Positions 46,044 through 58,700 of a stretch of DNA of 64,000 nt are shown piece after piece. Origin of the DNA: Eopsaltria australis (Eukaryota > Chordata > Aves > Passeriformes > Petroicidae); NCBI GenBank assembly GCA_034509425.1, contig JAVTVJ010000117.1, forward strand, positions 124,001 to 188,000, written 5' to 3'. A model generated the notes under the pieces. The model was not told the DNA's origin, ran no database searches, and worked only from the letters and a program-made list of their open reading frames with translations. The position numbers were made by a program, and so were the translations under genes. Within the stretch, counting starts at the first letter, position 1, and each line of letters starts with the position of its first letter.

Positions 46044-48450
46044 TAAGCACTTCTCAAGTGTTTATATATTTTGATTACTGAAATTACTTTTGCTACGATG
46101 ACTTCAGAACAACTGTCAAGAGCTACATCTCTGTTGTCTGGAGACTAGGTAATGAGGCAATTAATACTTGTGCTCTTCTTTCTCTTGGAAACTGCTTCTT
46201 ACCTTATGCCTTAGATATTGAACTTTTCAGGGCAGGGCTGCCTCCTTGTGCAGCATTTGTTAGCAGAAGGGGCCGTTTGAATAACACTATTCAATGTTTT
46301 GAGTATTGTTAACATTGAGTATTGTTAAAAATGTTGTTTAAATAAAACAGCTTTTACTTTCATCAAGGTTCTTTAAAACTATAGGAATAAACTTCAACTG
46401 TTTGGTAATATTAATGAATTATCAAGGCTTACAAATAGAGAAAACAAAAAAGAATATAGAAGAGGCAGCAGCACTGGCAAATCAAATCATGGACATGTAT
46501 GTATTGATAATTATTGCATATTATAAGTTTTCCAGAGGAGTCTACAGAAATCTCATGGTACCTATAGTTGTAATCCATTCTCTGTTGATCTTTCTGTTTT
46601 TGATGCTCTGTAGTCCCACCTTTCCTTTCATGGATGCCTAATGATGCCTCTGGTGGCTGCTGGCCTTGAAGTGTAAGACATTTGTTAGGCAGCTTTGCTA
46701 TTCACCTCCTCTGTACTGAAATAGATTACTTTGGTGTGGGATACTTTAACTTTCCACATTTATGAGATCTGTGGCTTGGCCGATAAACTGCAATCAATGA
46801 CTTCATTACATGCCTTTTCATCTTGCGGATGCTTTTTCATCAGGGTGCCCTGACATTCAGCTGGGCTGGAGCTTGTTTAGCCTCATTGTGCTAGTTGGGA
46901 TTCACTCCTCCCTCTTTCTCCATTTCACACTTTAATTTAATAGTCATATTTATTGTTATGTTTATGTCTCATGGAGGCTTTTGATGCAGTTCAGCAGGAG
47001 GTGATGCTATTTTAGCACAGTGTTTATCTGATAGTGTAGCTTGTCTAGACTCTAATGTTGTGTAAAGTTTTGCCCTTACTGAAGGCTGTTCTACATTTGC
47101 AAAGGCAGAGGCTGGCTGAGGTTCTGAAATATGAGAGCCTTTCTTTGTCTCATTACTGCCCTGTGATCCTCATTTCTGCTATTCTTGTGCTGATTGGATT
47201 TTTTTGCAGTGCATTTATTTATTCTGTGGCTTATAAATAAGTCATATTTTTGTAAGTATGGATGACAAGCTTTTGCCATGGCCTGATTTTGATCTTAAGT
47301 GTATCATAACACTGTATAAAAGTTGCTTTGCCAGTGATAACGCTCCTTGAAAAATGAGCAAAACATGCTTTAAAAATACTTTCCTCCTTAATGTCCATGT
47401 AGAACACTCAAGGGTACAACCCAGTGAATTTGGGACTGTGTGAGATCAGCTGTAATGTACAAACCTGCCAGTTGTGGATTGGGAGAAATGATGTGCTAAA
47501 CAGTTCATTGCCAGGAGCTGTGTATAAATATTAGATTCAGGTCAATAGTATCTGCAGCTGTTATTTTAGATGGCATGGTGAATCTGAGAGGGTAGAGGAT
47601 AAGAAGAAAATTAGAGCTGATAAAGGAAAGGAAATGTCTGACTAGCCTATGAAATTCATCGTCACGAGAGACCAAAGCAAAGGTTTGCAATTAAAATTAA
47701 GGAGCCTGATTTTCAGTCAGAAAGGAGACTGACCCAGAAGTTGGAATGTGTTCTTCTCCATAACACAGACAGAAGAGACTTTTTAACTATTTGACTTGCT
47801 TCTTTTGCCAGCTTTCCCAGACTAGGGTAGATTTCTGTCTGCTTTCCAAAATCCTTTTGGCAGAGCTCTGCAGAATCTTTTCTAGGTGTGCATTTAAATT
47901 CAGGTTTCCAAGCAATGTATCTTTCTCTTTTTCTTTAATCCCCACCCTATAAACACTAAATCTTCCACAACCCTCAGATTCAGTAAAGATATATTATTAC
48001 ACATAAAAATGCAATTAAATTAATGCTCTCAGAATGTCTATCCTGAACAAAATTTAATAACAAGCACTTGAAGAACGACATTACTCCTGTAGAGTATAAT
48101 GGTGTGTAAGATTGGTGGGCTGTAGCACAGTCCTCCAGGTGAGAACTCATTTAGAGGGCCGTAAATGTCCTTCTGCTGTCTGCTTTGAAATGAGCCTTTT
48201 CCTTGTGCTGAAAGGGGATTGGGGAATGTATTTCCATAAGATGGGGAGATATGGCAGGACCTACTGGCAGCCCTTCGAAGGAATGTACCATGAATGACAA
48301 TTCTAAATGTCAATAATGGTTCTCCAGCTGATGTTGCCAGATGGACAAGGGGTCAATAAGAGACAAGGCCAAACTTCTAATTCCTCAATGCTACATTTTG
48401 ATATTTTGTGTGTTTGACTCAACAGTTTACATGTTTTTTCCACTAATAAT
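46044..48450. other. Gene-free stretch
   Basis: It contains a 12-bp direct repeat GAGTATTGTTAA at 46301 and 46317 (period 16). The 46775-46905 part, with CCGATAAACTGCAATCAATG and further CATTACATG motifs, is unusually unbroken and could be a conserved regulatory element, but that is a guess. No coding gene or mobile element is recognised. Confidence 0.45.
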
Positions 48451-48456
48451 ATACAT

Positions 48457-48488
<32 letters not shown>
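48451..48488 (+). repeat. (CA)n/(TA)n dinucleotide microsatellite
   Basis: About 15 consecutive CA units, flanked by short TACA and TATA runs. The tract is uninterrupted and probably polymorphic. Confidence 0.97.
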
Positions 48489-48970
48489 GAAAATTTCCAC
48501 TTGTGATAAAATATTTGCAATACAATGAACTTTTATTGATTATTCTGACACATCATTCCCTAATGAAGAAATTATCTTTTGTCTTCTACTTGTCATGTTT
48601 CTTTGTTGAAATGCATTGAAATATTTATTATTTCTCTTTTATGTAGTAAATAATTAATACCATTGCACCATAAGTTTTATGTTCTTCTATTGAAATTCAC
48701 TGTTTTCAGCCCAAAATTTGTTCTGATAGTCTATTTTTTGACTTTTTTTTAATTTAAAAAATCTCTGTGTATGTTTTCATTTCAAACTATAAAGAACTCA
48801 AAAAATGTGGTTTGTTAAGATAGTTTGGAATATTTTTAAAGCAGCTGATTAACTTTAAACAGGAGTTATGGTTTTTGTTCTATTTCTTGTGTGTGTATCT
48901 CTAAGGTAGCTCTCACAGCATCATGAGGAGAATTTGATATAACTGGTTAGTTTTCTTCCAGAAATTTTCT

Positions 48971-48993
48971 CCCCTTCCCCTTCCCCCTCCCCC
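48971..48993 (-). other. Putative G-quadruplex motif
   Basis: The plus strand has four C-tracts of 4, 4, 5 and 5 separated by TT, TT and T. On the minus strand this is four G-tracts with loops of 1, 2 and 2 nt, which meets the usual G4 motif definition and the stricter four-tetrad version. The C-rich strand could form an i-motif. It sits within a longer polypyrimidine run to about 49007. Confidence 0.8.
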
Positions 48994-49524
48994 TTTTTCT
49001 TCTTCCTTAATAGCAAAGAGAGGGAGAGATTACACACTGAGTGTCCTACACTGCTTTTTATTCTATTTGATATGGAGAGTTAATATCCACAACACAAAAG
49101 AAATAATTGCGTTAAGGCAAATTAGACTGAGAGGAAGAAACCCTTTCTCAGTGTTTTCCATAGCAATGGAAAACATTTGGTTGAGTCTCAGGCCATGCAC
49201 TGCTCCAGCACACAGTGCACGTCAGGTCAGTGAGGAAGCCAAATGCACTGTGCCTCTCTAGACAGCCAATAGAGAAGACAAAGCACGGAAAAGTTTTGGG
49301 TGCTGACACTTCAGGAAAGGTGGATTCAGATGGCTGAAAATGTTTCATTTCCTCTTTTGCTGTTTGCTTGTTTTTCGAGGGTGTCCGTGTGCCCCTGAAA
49401 AGATGGAAGCTGGACTTGCAAGCTCTGGAAAGGGAGGCAGATGAAAAAACTGCCAAAGAAAATAGAAAAAGTAAGAGAAGGAGTTTTCATTTAAAAATTT
49501 TAAAAATCACATGAAGAAGGAGAA

Positions 49525-49885
49525 GGTCCCATATGCTCATACCATTCCTGAGCCATTTTTTTCTAGCCTACTCTTAAAAATCTCTAGCAGTGATGATTTC
49601 AAAAAAGTATTCCAGTGCCTCACCATCTCTACCTTTCATCAGTTTTTCTAATGCCCAGTGTTTGAACTCCTAACCAGAACAGATATGACTGAGGGTTATG
49701 TCCTTTATGTTTCCTCTTATATTCCATGTGTGTTTATGTCTCCTGTCAGTCTTTGTCCTTCTAAACTAAGCAGTCATGATTTCTTCAGTCTTTCCTCTCA
49801 GCTCATACTCTGAAGGCCTCTGAACTCGTGCTGCTTACCTCAGACCATTCTCCATCAGTCCCACAACCTTCCTGAGTTGTTTTGC
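49525..49885 (-). mobile_element. Old CR1 LINE fragment, antisense
   Basis: A diverged, older CR1 subfamily, recognisable by the ordered blocks TATTCCAGTGCCTCACCATC, TTTTTCTAATGCCCAGTGTT, ATGTCTCCTGTCAGTCTTTG and TTCAGTCTTTCCTCTCAGCT, corresponding to successive parts of the reversed CR1 3' region. Indels are frequent and the octamer tail is not recognisable. This is one of the oldest CR1 insertions here. Confidence 0.75.
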
Positions 49886-52800
49886 ACAAAGCAGAGCACA
49901 TAAATGAAGACTCATGTGAATTTGATTTTACAGATAGAGAAGTGATCATCAAAGCCTCAAGAAAAGCAACAATGTTAATTTCACATGGGTGTCTAGAACA
50001 AGATTGACCAATTTAATTTAAATCATGAAGAGTTCAGATCATGTCAGATAGAAACTCCCAGCACTACCCTAAGAACAAATCTTTACCTAATGTAAATTAA
50101 CATTGTGCCAATAAAAATTTATTCAGTGAAACCATTTTGATTTATAGCAAAGAGCTTGCTCACAGCTATTTTTGGCAGCATTAATCCTTACAATCATTTG
50201 GAAAATATAAATAGGCCACATGAACTAAATTCCAGATGAAAGAAATTTGGAAAAAGTGTTCAAAATGACAGGGATCTTACCTTTATTATGGCAGTATCCC
50301 TCAAACTGTTCAAAGAAATGCTGCATGTCAGAATTCCACTATGAACTCCAGTTTCAGGTTTAACACCAAGGCTGTTTCAAATTACCTGGGTGTGAAATGG
50401 AGATATATGTGTCAGTCCATGTGAAATTTTCTTTAATTAAAAAAAAATGTTTAAATCAGTCTTTGAAGAGTGCAGGGCACTCTTTTTGTTTGCTTTAAGT
50501 GGGTTTAAGGATATCTTTCTTGTCATATCCTAGATCGGTAATATTTTTCCGCTGTTAGGTAAACTACAGAGGAAGAGAGTCCTTAATCCCTTTCAAGTCT
50601 TTGCATTCTCTTCCAGATAGTGACACTGCAAAAAAAAAAAGACAAAAGGGAAAAAATAACATTTTTTGACAGCTCTCAAAGGGTTGATAACAACTTCAGT
50701 TTTGTGCATCATTACTGCAACATCAGAGGAGCACTGGCTGTAACTTCAGTTGTAGAACCCTTGGTGCTTGGGGAATGTACAGAGAGTGGTGCAGTGAGTT
50801 CCTCATCACATAGCAGCACCTTGGAGATGCTTTTGGCACACAGATACATTGCACCTGAGGCATCCAAGGTCTTATTTCTGTAATATTGGGATCAGGGAGC
50901 AAAGCACGGCCATTGGACCAAGTGATGTAGAATGTCTACAAATGTGTTGAATATCCTTACCTAGAAAACAGATTAGTTTGCTCTTCTTGAAGTATTGTAT
51001 TCATGTGCAGGTGATGATTAGAGCAGGAAAACTGGGTGAAATGTGTCCTTTTTTTGATAGAATTCTGACTTTCTGTTGTGCAAACTGACATAATCCTACT
51101 CTAGCTGGCAGAAGTTATCTGGTTTTACAGAAGATGGCATTTACTAGTATTTATTATTTATGACTATTTGTACTCCCTTTTTATCTCCCTAGCCAAGTGG
51201 TTCCTGTGCATTTTCCCAGAAAAGGCCACAGTGCTTGATCCCTGACCTGAAGAACTTGCCATCTGATCTGTAATTACTAAGAAATAGCCAAGTCTGGCAA
51301 TTACTAATTTTGTGCAAGAGGCACTGCATGGTCTCCAAAGAGCTTCACAAAGGGAGGCAACAGAGACTGGAAAATGTCTAATCCTGAACCATTCAGTACC
51401 TAATTCCTTAAATGAACTTGTGTATGTCACAAAAAGATGAAGTGATTTCCCTATACATTTGACAATTAAATCTTTTATGGATTTTTTTTGCTGGCTAGAG
51501 GGTACCTTACCCATCATTTGGAAGAGTTAAACACACTATGATTGCCAGCATGTATGTCAGCAATACATATTCTCTCTTATTTTAAGCCTCAGAGAGCAAA
51601 GTGCGAGAAGCAGAGAAGTGTCTGGCCCCAGACACCTCATGGTGATCCCTTAGTTAAACAATAAAACACCTCTGCTCTTATTCCACTGCACCAGAGTGAA
51701 GTCTGTGACACTGTTAGGTTTGCAATGACCAGTTGAAACACCCATGGCATTTCCCATACTGTTCCAGTGGGAAAAAGTATAAATAGAGGATTCAGCTTTT
51801 CTCAAGTCAGCCTTGCCCTTTTGAGAATGTTCTGTCTAAAGAAACATTGAATATGTGGTCACATCTCAGTCTTCACTAAGACACCTGTTTTTGACAACAG
51901 CAAATATACATGGGTTTAAAAAAATATTTTATTGCAATAAAAAGAAAATTTACATTCCAAATCGATGGTCTAACCCTTCAAACAAATGCAGGAATATGCT
52001 GAAGTATGAGAACAAAACCATAGCAGTGTAGCCTAAATGCAGATGGTTAAAATTTGCTAAATTATGTTTTATGACAATTGATAATTCCAGAATTTTTAGA
52101 GATTGGATCTCATTGTCTTTCCACTGTTCCAAAGTATAAATTTAAGGGACTGTCCATTGCCACAATGTCATTAGGAAAGACTAAGAAAATAGTAATTTAT
52201 TTGTGTATGAATGAGAACAAAGGAACATCATTCTCTGCAAGTAAACTGTTCTGCTTAAATGAGGTCATATACTGAAATCTCTCTCTTTTTCTCTTCTTTC
52301 TTACTGTTTTTGTTTTCCTTACATATAAATACAAAGACATGTAAATTGAGCCAAAGTCTTGATTACCATGGGTGGAATGTTTTAAACAAAGGTGTGGGAC
52401 ACCATAATACAAAGGCAAGAGTGGCACTGTGACATAGAAAAGAGACATCACAGATGGAGGAATTTCAAGGAAAAAGTTAAAAGCTGACAGAAGATTTCTA
52501 CATGACAAGAACATGCAGTCAACAATGTATTATCAATATTGCAATTTGTGAAGTGAAAAGATTGTATCAGGCCGAACACAAGCAAGGTGGGGGCTGGTGA
52601 CTAGAGAAACATTAAGCAAATTAGAAGAATCTCCCTTTTATAATATGAAGCTTGGGCAGTGAGGTCATGAGCAATTTATTCATCCCTAATGCAAAGTTTA
52701 TTGATTTCTTACTTTTATTTAATCTGACAATAAATTAATGTATCTCATATAACTGGAACAGACTGGAATCTCACTTACTACTGATTGTCCTTATAAAATT

Positions 52801-54707
52801 GCTGGTTTCATAAATGAAGAAAGTTTATCTCTATTCTATAAATAAGGAACTTGGGCACAAAAAGCTGAAATGTGAGCTTATACTGCTGCCAAAGGTCCAA
52901 CAGAAGCTTAAGCAGTTATATCTGACCTAATTTTGGTGTAGCAGATTACAAACTACTTTTTTTTATGTTTACATAGCTTTTGACTGCAGCATAAACCAAT
53001 CTTTTGTGATTTATGACAGAAATTTTCCATAAAACTTCATTCATCTAAAAATCAGACATTTATAGTAACCTTATTATCAATGAAGAGGGAGATTAGCATA
53101 ACCCAAGTTCTAGTCAGTTCAATCTAAATCATCATAAGCTTGTACTTCAGCAACTGAGTCACCTAACTTTGGATGTCTTGAATTAATATTACCCCCTCCC
53201 CTAGGAATTTCACTTATCTTTTCCAAGTACTTTCCTGAGCAAACTGTCTTTTCTTCTGGAGGCAAGGCTTCCAGCACTGTCATTCTCCATTTTGTGTAGC
53301 TGAAATGAAATCTGGGGGAGAGAGTTGGTCTGTAGTGCTGCTGTGGCTTCCCTCTTGCCCTAACACAATGTCTGTCATGTGGCCATATCAAAGAGGCTTT
53401 TCTGACCTTGGTTCCTGTCTTTTCCACCTTAAAACAGCCTCTTCAGCTTTCAGCAAGATGAAAGGAAGACTGTTTTGTGTTCTGTAAAGCATGAGTTAAA
53501 TAATGCAATAAACAACAATGCCTGCCCCTTGACCTCTCTGACTTCAGTGTCTTGATGACACCACATGAATTCTAAATGTACAAGGCTTCATTCCCAGTTC
53601 AACCACAGTCTTTTCAGATGTGAAATACGAGCAAATCTTCCAAGAATTTATTTTGATTTGAAGCTACATTTGGAAATACCATTGCTTTCCTCTGCTGTTC
53701 AGTTTCTATCACACGGACATTCCTTCCCTGGCCACTACCAAAGTATGTCAGGCAAAGCCAGGCTCTCTGCTGAGAGATGTTTTGGACACCCACGCCTGTA
53801 TCTGGGCATTTAGCCCATCAAATGTCTTAGAAATTTATGCATCAGACTTCTAGATATAAGAAGGATTATTCTCTGGTCAAAAGGCAGGAGCTCAAAACAC
53901 AAACCCTGTGGAAGAAAAAAAGGAGAAATATGTCAGTGAATATGGTGGTCTGAGGACCACCTCATTATTCATTTTTAATTCTCAGTCCTATTTCCTTCAA
54001 ATGTCAGTGGAATTTCACTGAATGTGGCTCTTGAATGTGTCTAGGCATCTACTTTCCTACACAGGCACATAATTCCCTTTTAGTACTCTAAGTAAAGAAA
54101 ATTTTGCAGTACAGGGTTTGGTGCCTACCTCCTCTTCAACCTAACAGCCTGTGATGACCTGTTCTTTATAGATGCTGCTCCTTTCCTTGGAAGTATTAAT
54201 TTCCTTGTTTTTGCAGTGTCTTAGTGAAAGACAAAATACATTGGACAAACACAAAATTAATGGAATCCTTTTAGTGGACTGCAACAGTGAATTGATAAGG
54301 TGTGAGTAAAGGATAGATACAGGGTATTTGCTGAGCAGAGTTTTAGTGGAGGCATCGACATGCAGCTCCATTTGATTAAAAATTGGTCTCTTAACAGCAG
54401 ATAAAAAGAAAAACACTTATAGCACAGTAACCTAAAGAAGGCAGAGTGATGTCATTACATGTTTGTGTCCTGTTTCTGCAAGAATTCACATGCAGACAGA
54501 CAGGAGTCTTATTGTGCATGAGTAGCAAACATCCAGCTCCCCTCCTGCCGATCAGAGCAGTCAGGCAGATGTTAACACAGAGTAGCCAGAGTCTCTGAGG
54601 TCTGAGGATGAGAGTGGAGTGCTGCATCTGTAAAACAGGGGTCATTGAGAATAGACCCTGGACAAAACTTCTGTTATTTAAAATTCAGTGTTTATACTGT
54701 AAAAAAA
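49886..54707. other. Gene-free AT-rich stretch
   Basis: About 4.8 kb without a recognisable gene. Two segments, 51210-51450 (CTGACCTGAAGAACTTGCC, then TCTCCAAAGAGCTTCACAAA) and 52825-52915 (ATTCTATAAATAAGGAACTT, then CTGCCAAAGGTCC), loosely follow very old amniote interspersed repeats. Both are low-confidence calls. Frames of up to 117 codons have no motif. Confidence 0.4.
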
Positions 54708-54708
54708 A

Positions 54709-54870
54709 GTCATAGAATCCTAGAGTGGTTTGAGTTGGAAGGGACCTCAAATATTGCCTTGTTCCAACCCCCTGCCATGGGCAGACACCTCCCACTAGAC
54801 CAAAAGCCCAATCCAACCTGGCCTTGGACACTTCCAGGGATGGGGCATCCAGGACTTCTCTGGGAAACAA
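54709..54870 (-). mobile_element. CR1 LINE 3' tail, antisense
   Basis: CATAGAATCCTAGAGTGGTT, then GTTGGAAGGGACCTCAAATA, CCAACCCCCTGCCATGGGCA, ACACCTCCCACTAGACCAAA and CTTCCAGGGATGGGGCATCC are the reversed CR1 3' end in order. It is well preserved, about 160 bp and non-coding. The overlapping frames of 61 and 84 codons are shadows. Confidence 0.94.
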
Positions 54871-54945
54871 ATTTAGTGTGTTTATTAATATGTTTGTGAC
54901 ATAGTTAGCAGACGAAGTCAGTGAGGCATTATATGAACATGTCTA

Positions 54946-54981
54946 ATACACACACACACATCTATATATATTATATAAATA
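54946..54981 (+). repeat. Short (CA)n(TA)n tract
   Basis: About six CA units followed by TATATATATTATATAAATAT. It is a simple-sequence tract. Confidence 0.85.
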
Positions 54982-55446
54982 TGTAAATGGCACATATATA
55001 AAACTTGTCCACATATATAGAAACACTGTAATAATTTTCTCAAATACCTATTTTTAAGACAACACAGTTAAGCTCCTGATTAGTAAATCTGACAGGAGTT
55101 CTGTACTTTGTAGAGGCTGCCTCTAATCAGCATTGCATTTTAAACAATAAACAATAACTTTTCTTTCGACTAGCTAAAACACATTAATTTTTGCACAGTC
55201 TATTTTAAGCAAGTGGGCATATGCAACTCACACTTTTTTAATAGCTTAGGATTTTGTCTAAGAAGTGTTATGCATTGCTCTGTGACAGATCATCTGTGTT
55301 TATGGGATAAATTAGTGCAAGTGTTATGTTAGCCGTTGTAATTATATCTTTGAAAGAGAAAATTGTGACAGTTAAAATTTGGTATATTATAAAAAATGGG
55401 TTTAAATTCCTGATACAGTTGCATATTGCTAGATATCTGAAGGTTT

Positions 55447-55485
55447 ACTTTTTTTTTTTCTTATTTTTTTTTTTTTTTTTTTTTT
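55447..55485 (+). repeat. Poly(T) tract
   Basis: Runs of 11 and 22 T are separated by CTTA. No recognisable retrogene follows, so a minus-strand poly(A) tail is not supported. Confidence 0.9.
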
Positions 55486-55593
55486 ATAGCAAGGGACTTT
55501 TTGAAATAGAAAGCAGGGAATAAGGGGGTGGTTAAAAATTATGTCTGCTATTAAAAATAGCTTAAGGTAGTTACATGCTTTACTTGTGGGGGT

Positions 55594-55779
55594 GGTGAGG
55601 CACTGGCACAGGTTGCCCAGAGAAGTTGTGGTGCCCCATCATTGGAAGTTTTCAAGGCCGGGTGGATGTGTCCCTGAGGAACCTGGTCTTGTGGAATTTG
55701 TCCCTGCTCGTGGCAAGGGGTTGGAAATAGAGGATCTTTAAGGTCCCTTCCAACCCAAACCATTCTATCATTCTATAAT
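55594..55779 (+). mobile_element. CR1 LINE 3' tail, sense
   Basis: About 186 bp, well preserved: GAGGCACTGGCACAGGTTGC, AAGTTGTGGTGCCCCATCAT, TTCAAGGCCGGGTGGATGTG, AAGGTCCCTTCCAACCC and the octamer tail CATTCTATCATTCTATAATT. It appears to be a relatively young subfamily, paired in sequence class with the antisense copy at 54709 about 0.9 kb away. Confidence 0.95.
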
Positions 55780-58700
55780 TAGTCTATATTTGTTCAAACC
55801 TCATAAATTTTTTCATGGAACAAATGGAACACTGCTGAGAGAAAAAACTTGACTGTATTGATTAACTTTTCCAAGATGCTGTGGGCTATATGCCATTACA
55901 CTGAATTGTAATTTACTCTGAGAATAAGGTTGTTGATTTTATTGTGACTACTCAAATACTAAAGTGATATGTTGTGTGTGTTGCTTTCTGCTATTAGCTG
56001 ATGATTTAGCTGTTACTATAGGACTTCTGCTACAGGCTGGGTGTATAACAGCTTAAAATCCTCAATAGTTATTGAAGGTTTGAAGGAGTGTCTTGTACTT
56101 CCAGGATATGATCCTAAAGAGAAAGAAGAAAATAAAAAAGTTTGACTAGCACAGCAGTGATCTCATTTATCATCATGGACATTTCTCCATTCCATATATT
56201 GAGGAAATTCCAAAACAACTTTCTGCTTTACTTCCCACCCCCCGCCAAGAATAAACAGACAATAAATTATTCTGTGGGTATGTGGGTATCATTATGCTTT
56301 TTTTTCTCACTGTTGACCAGGTCTGCAACAGAAACAGCTTTGAGGGCACAATCAGTCTGGAGTCTTGATTTCACTAGCAGTGTGTCTGTCTTACCCCCAG
56401 TAGCATTTACAGGCTGATCCAAGGATCAGGGGGAGGTTTTGTACCAAGTTTCTGTAGACTGACTGCCTCAGGTTCATTAAACTCTTCAATAGAAGAAAAA
56501 TGCTGTTGAAACTCAGGTGGATTCTCCAAGTATTTTTGTTCCTTTTACACATTAAACCCCGTCTTTCTTTAAAAATTGTCTGCCTTCCACTCTTCTCCAC
56601 ACAAATCTGAAATGAGAATGATTATTTGCCCTATAATATTTTCTGCTACAAAAATTAAACAGATTTTTTTACTCATCTATATTATGTCCTTTATTTTTAT
56701 CAAAGTCTTTAATAATCAGATTTGAGTTAAAAATATCTGCATTATCCTCTGCAAATATCTTTTCATCTCTCAGACTGTACCTGTGCCATCTTTAAGGTGC
56801 CTGTTGGCAAAAATGTGTAGACATCTTGCTATGATTTTGTAGAATAGCAGTGAAGGTGCTAAATACTATACTGTAAAAACAACTAAAAAGAATATATCAA
56901 AGTACCCATGTGATTAACCAGCATAGCACATTTTAATGATTTTGTAAGAAAATTCTAGTAAGTTATTTCTGTTCTATATCAAGAACTAATAATAGGTAAA
57001 TTAGATACTAACTTGAGTTTCTGTGGCTGGAATTATTATGCAACAAAAGCCATTAAATGAATAGATATGTATTTGAAATCATGTCAAGATCTTCTGAAAA
57101 TCTGAATAACATTAGGACACCTCCACGAAAATGAGTGTATTTCCTGAGCTGCAAATCTTGACTGAAGTGTCCTGTTTCTAAAAACTTTGATCATTTTAAA
57201 TGATCGGTTGAACAATATGTTTCTTTAAACACACTTGATGAGGACTCAGCATATCTGTCACACATTGTTCAAATGGACATGAAGAATAAAAAATGCAGAT
57301 GATAGCATTTCAGACCTACTAGCAGCTGAGAGGAACTCAAAGTCTCAGCATTAAGTCCTGATTCCATTCAAGCTAATAGCAAAATTCTATTGGCATTAGG
57401 AAAGCTGAAATTTCTACTTTAGTGTGAATTCTCCATAAATAAAAATGTATTTTGATACCAATTTCTTAGGTTTTTCTGTATCTTAGATACAGTAATTCAG
57501 AGATCTGAAAGATTTGACTGTTTTTCTTTGAAGCAATAGGTCTGCAAAACATTGGTGATGTTCCAAACATGAGATATTTTGAGGGACTTGAAGGTACACA
57601 CACACTGGCTTCTTACAGGAGCACATTTCAGATTGATTTTAGAGGGAACCAATTGTGTTGAGAGAGAGGGATGCCCTAGGGTACCTTTGAATCTGCTCAA
57701 GTATATATTTCCCTATGTAGACCCAACAGTACTGTGGCTGATCAGTCTCATATGTCCCATTTGTTGTTGCACAGACACAACAGAGAATAAAGGGGTCAAG
57801 CAATCTCACTCAAACACCATGATGAGAATCCCCTACATGATACCAAACACCAAGGAATATTGTCTTTTTGTAAGCACATGAACCTGCAAACCACATGTCA
57901 TTATTAGACTGAAAGGCCTTGCCATATCATCTGCAAAATTCCAGCTCCCAACACAGTTTAATAATGTTGTCTTAAAAATCAGATTTGATTAAAAATAAAA
58001 TATGGTGTTCCTATTTAGTTGAATTTGCCAAAGCAGCAACATCTGCTGAAGCTGAGAAAAGCCAGAACTGGAGCTTTATAGAACAGAGATGTAAAGTATT
58101 CAAACTTCTTTTAATAAGTTACCATCTCTGAAACATGCTGCCCAGGAGGTACTGCTAGTCAGTATTTCCTCTGGGAATTAGGAAAATTGGGCTGCTATTA
58201 CTAAAGAAGCAGGATTTTTCTGAGATTGTGTCCTGAGGGTAGATCAAGGCTAAATTTTCTCTTTTCTCAGATATTTTCTTTCTGATTTGGAGACAGCACA
58301 GGAAAGTTTGCAGAGAGAGCAGACACAGAGATGTGTGCATAGACATGGATGTTGTCATGGAAAAAGCCCATGTCAGAAATTGGTACATACCCTGGTTGGT
58401 GCCTTTACTTACATTGCTTGATTTTGTATCAATGAACTGCTAATGTCAATATTCCCTTAGGATTACTTTGAAAAGCAACATTAGAAATCCCAGCTTGAAA
58501 TTTTTATACCTGCTTTATGGGATATCACATAAAAATGCAGATTTACAAAAGGTCTATAATTTTCACAAGAAATTAATTTTCAGTGATCATAAAGCTTGTT
58601 ATTAATATTTGCCATTAATCAGCATATATGTTTTTGTAACACAGATGATCAATAATCTATTAAAAATGCATGCTAACACAGGTCAATAACACTCTTAATT

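Noticed and set aside
55447..55485. Poly(T) tract as the tail of a minus-strand retrocopy
   Set aside because: The sequence after it has no transcript-like or polyadenylation-signal features; slippage is simpler.
58134..58153. Possible CR1 relic at ACATGCTGCCCAGGAGGTAC
   Set aside because: Only about 20 bp resemble CR1 and the flanks do not follow the family order.
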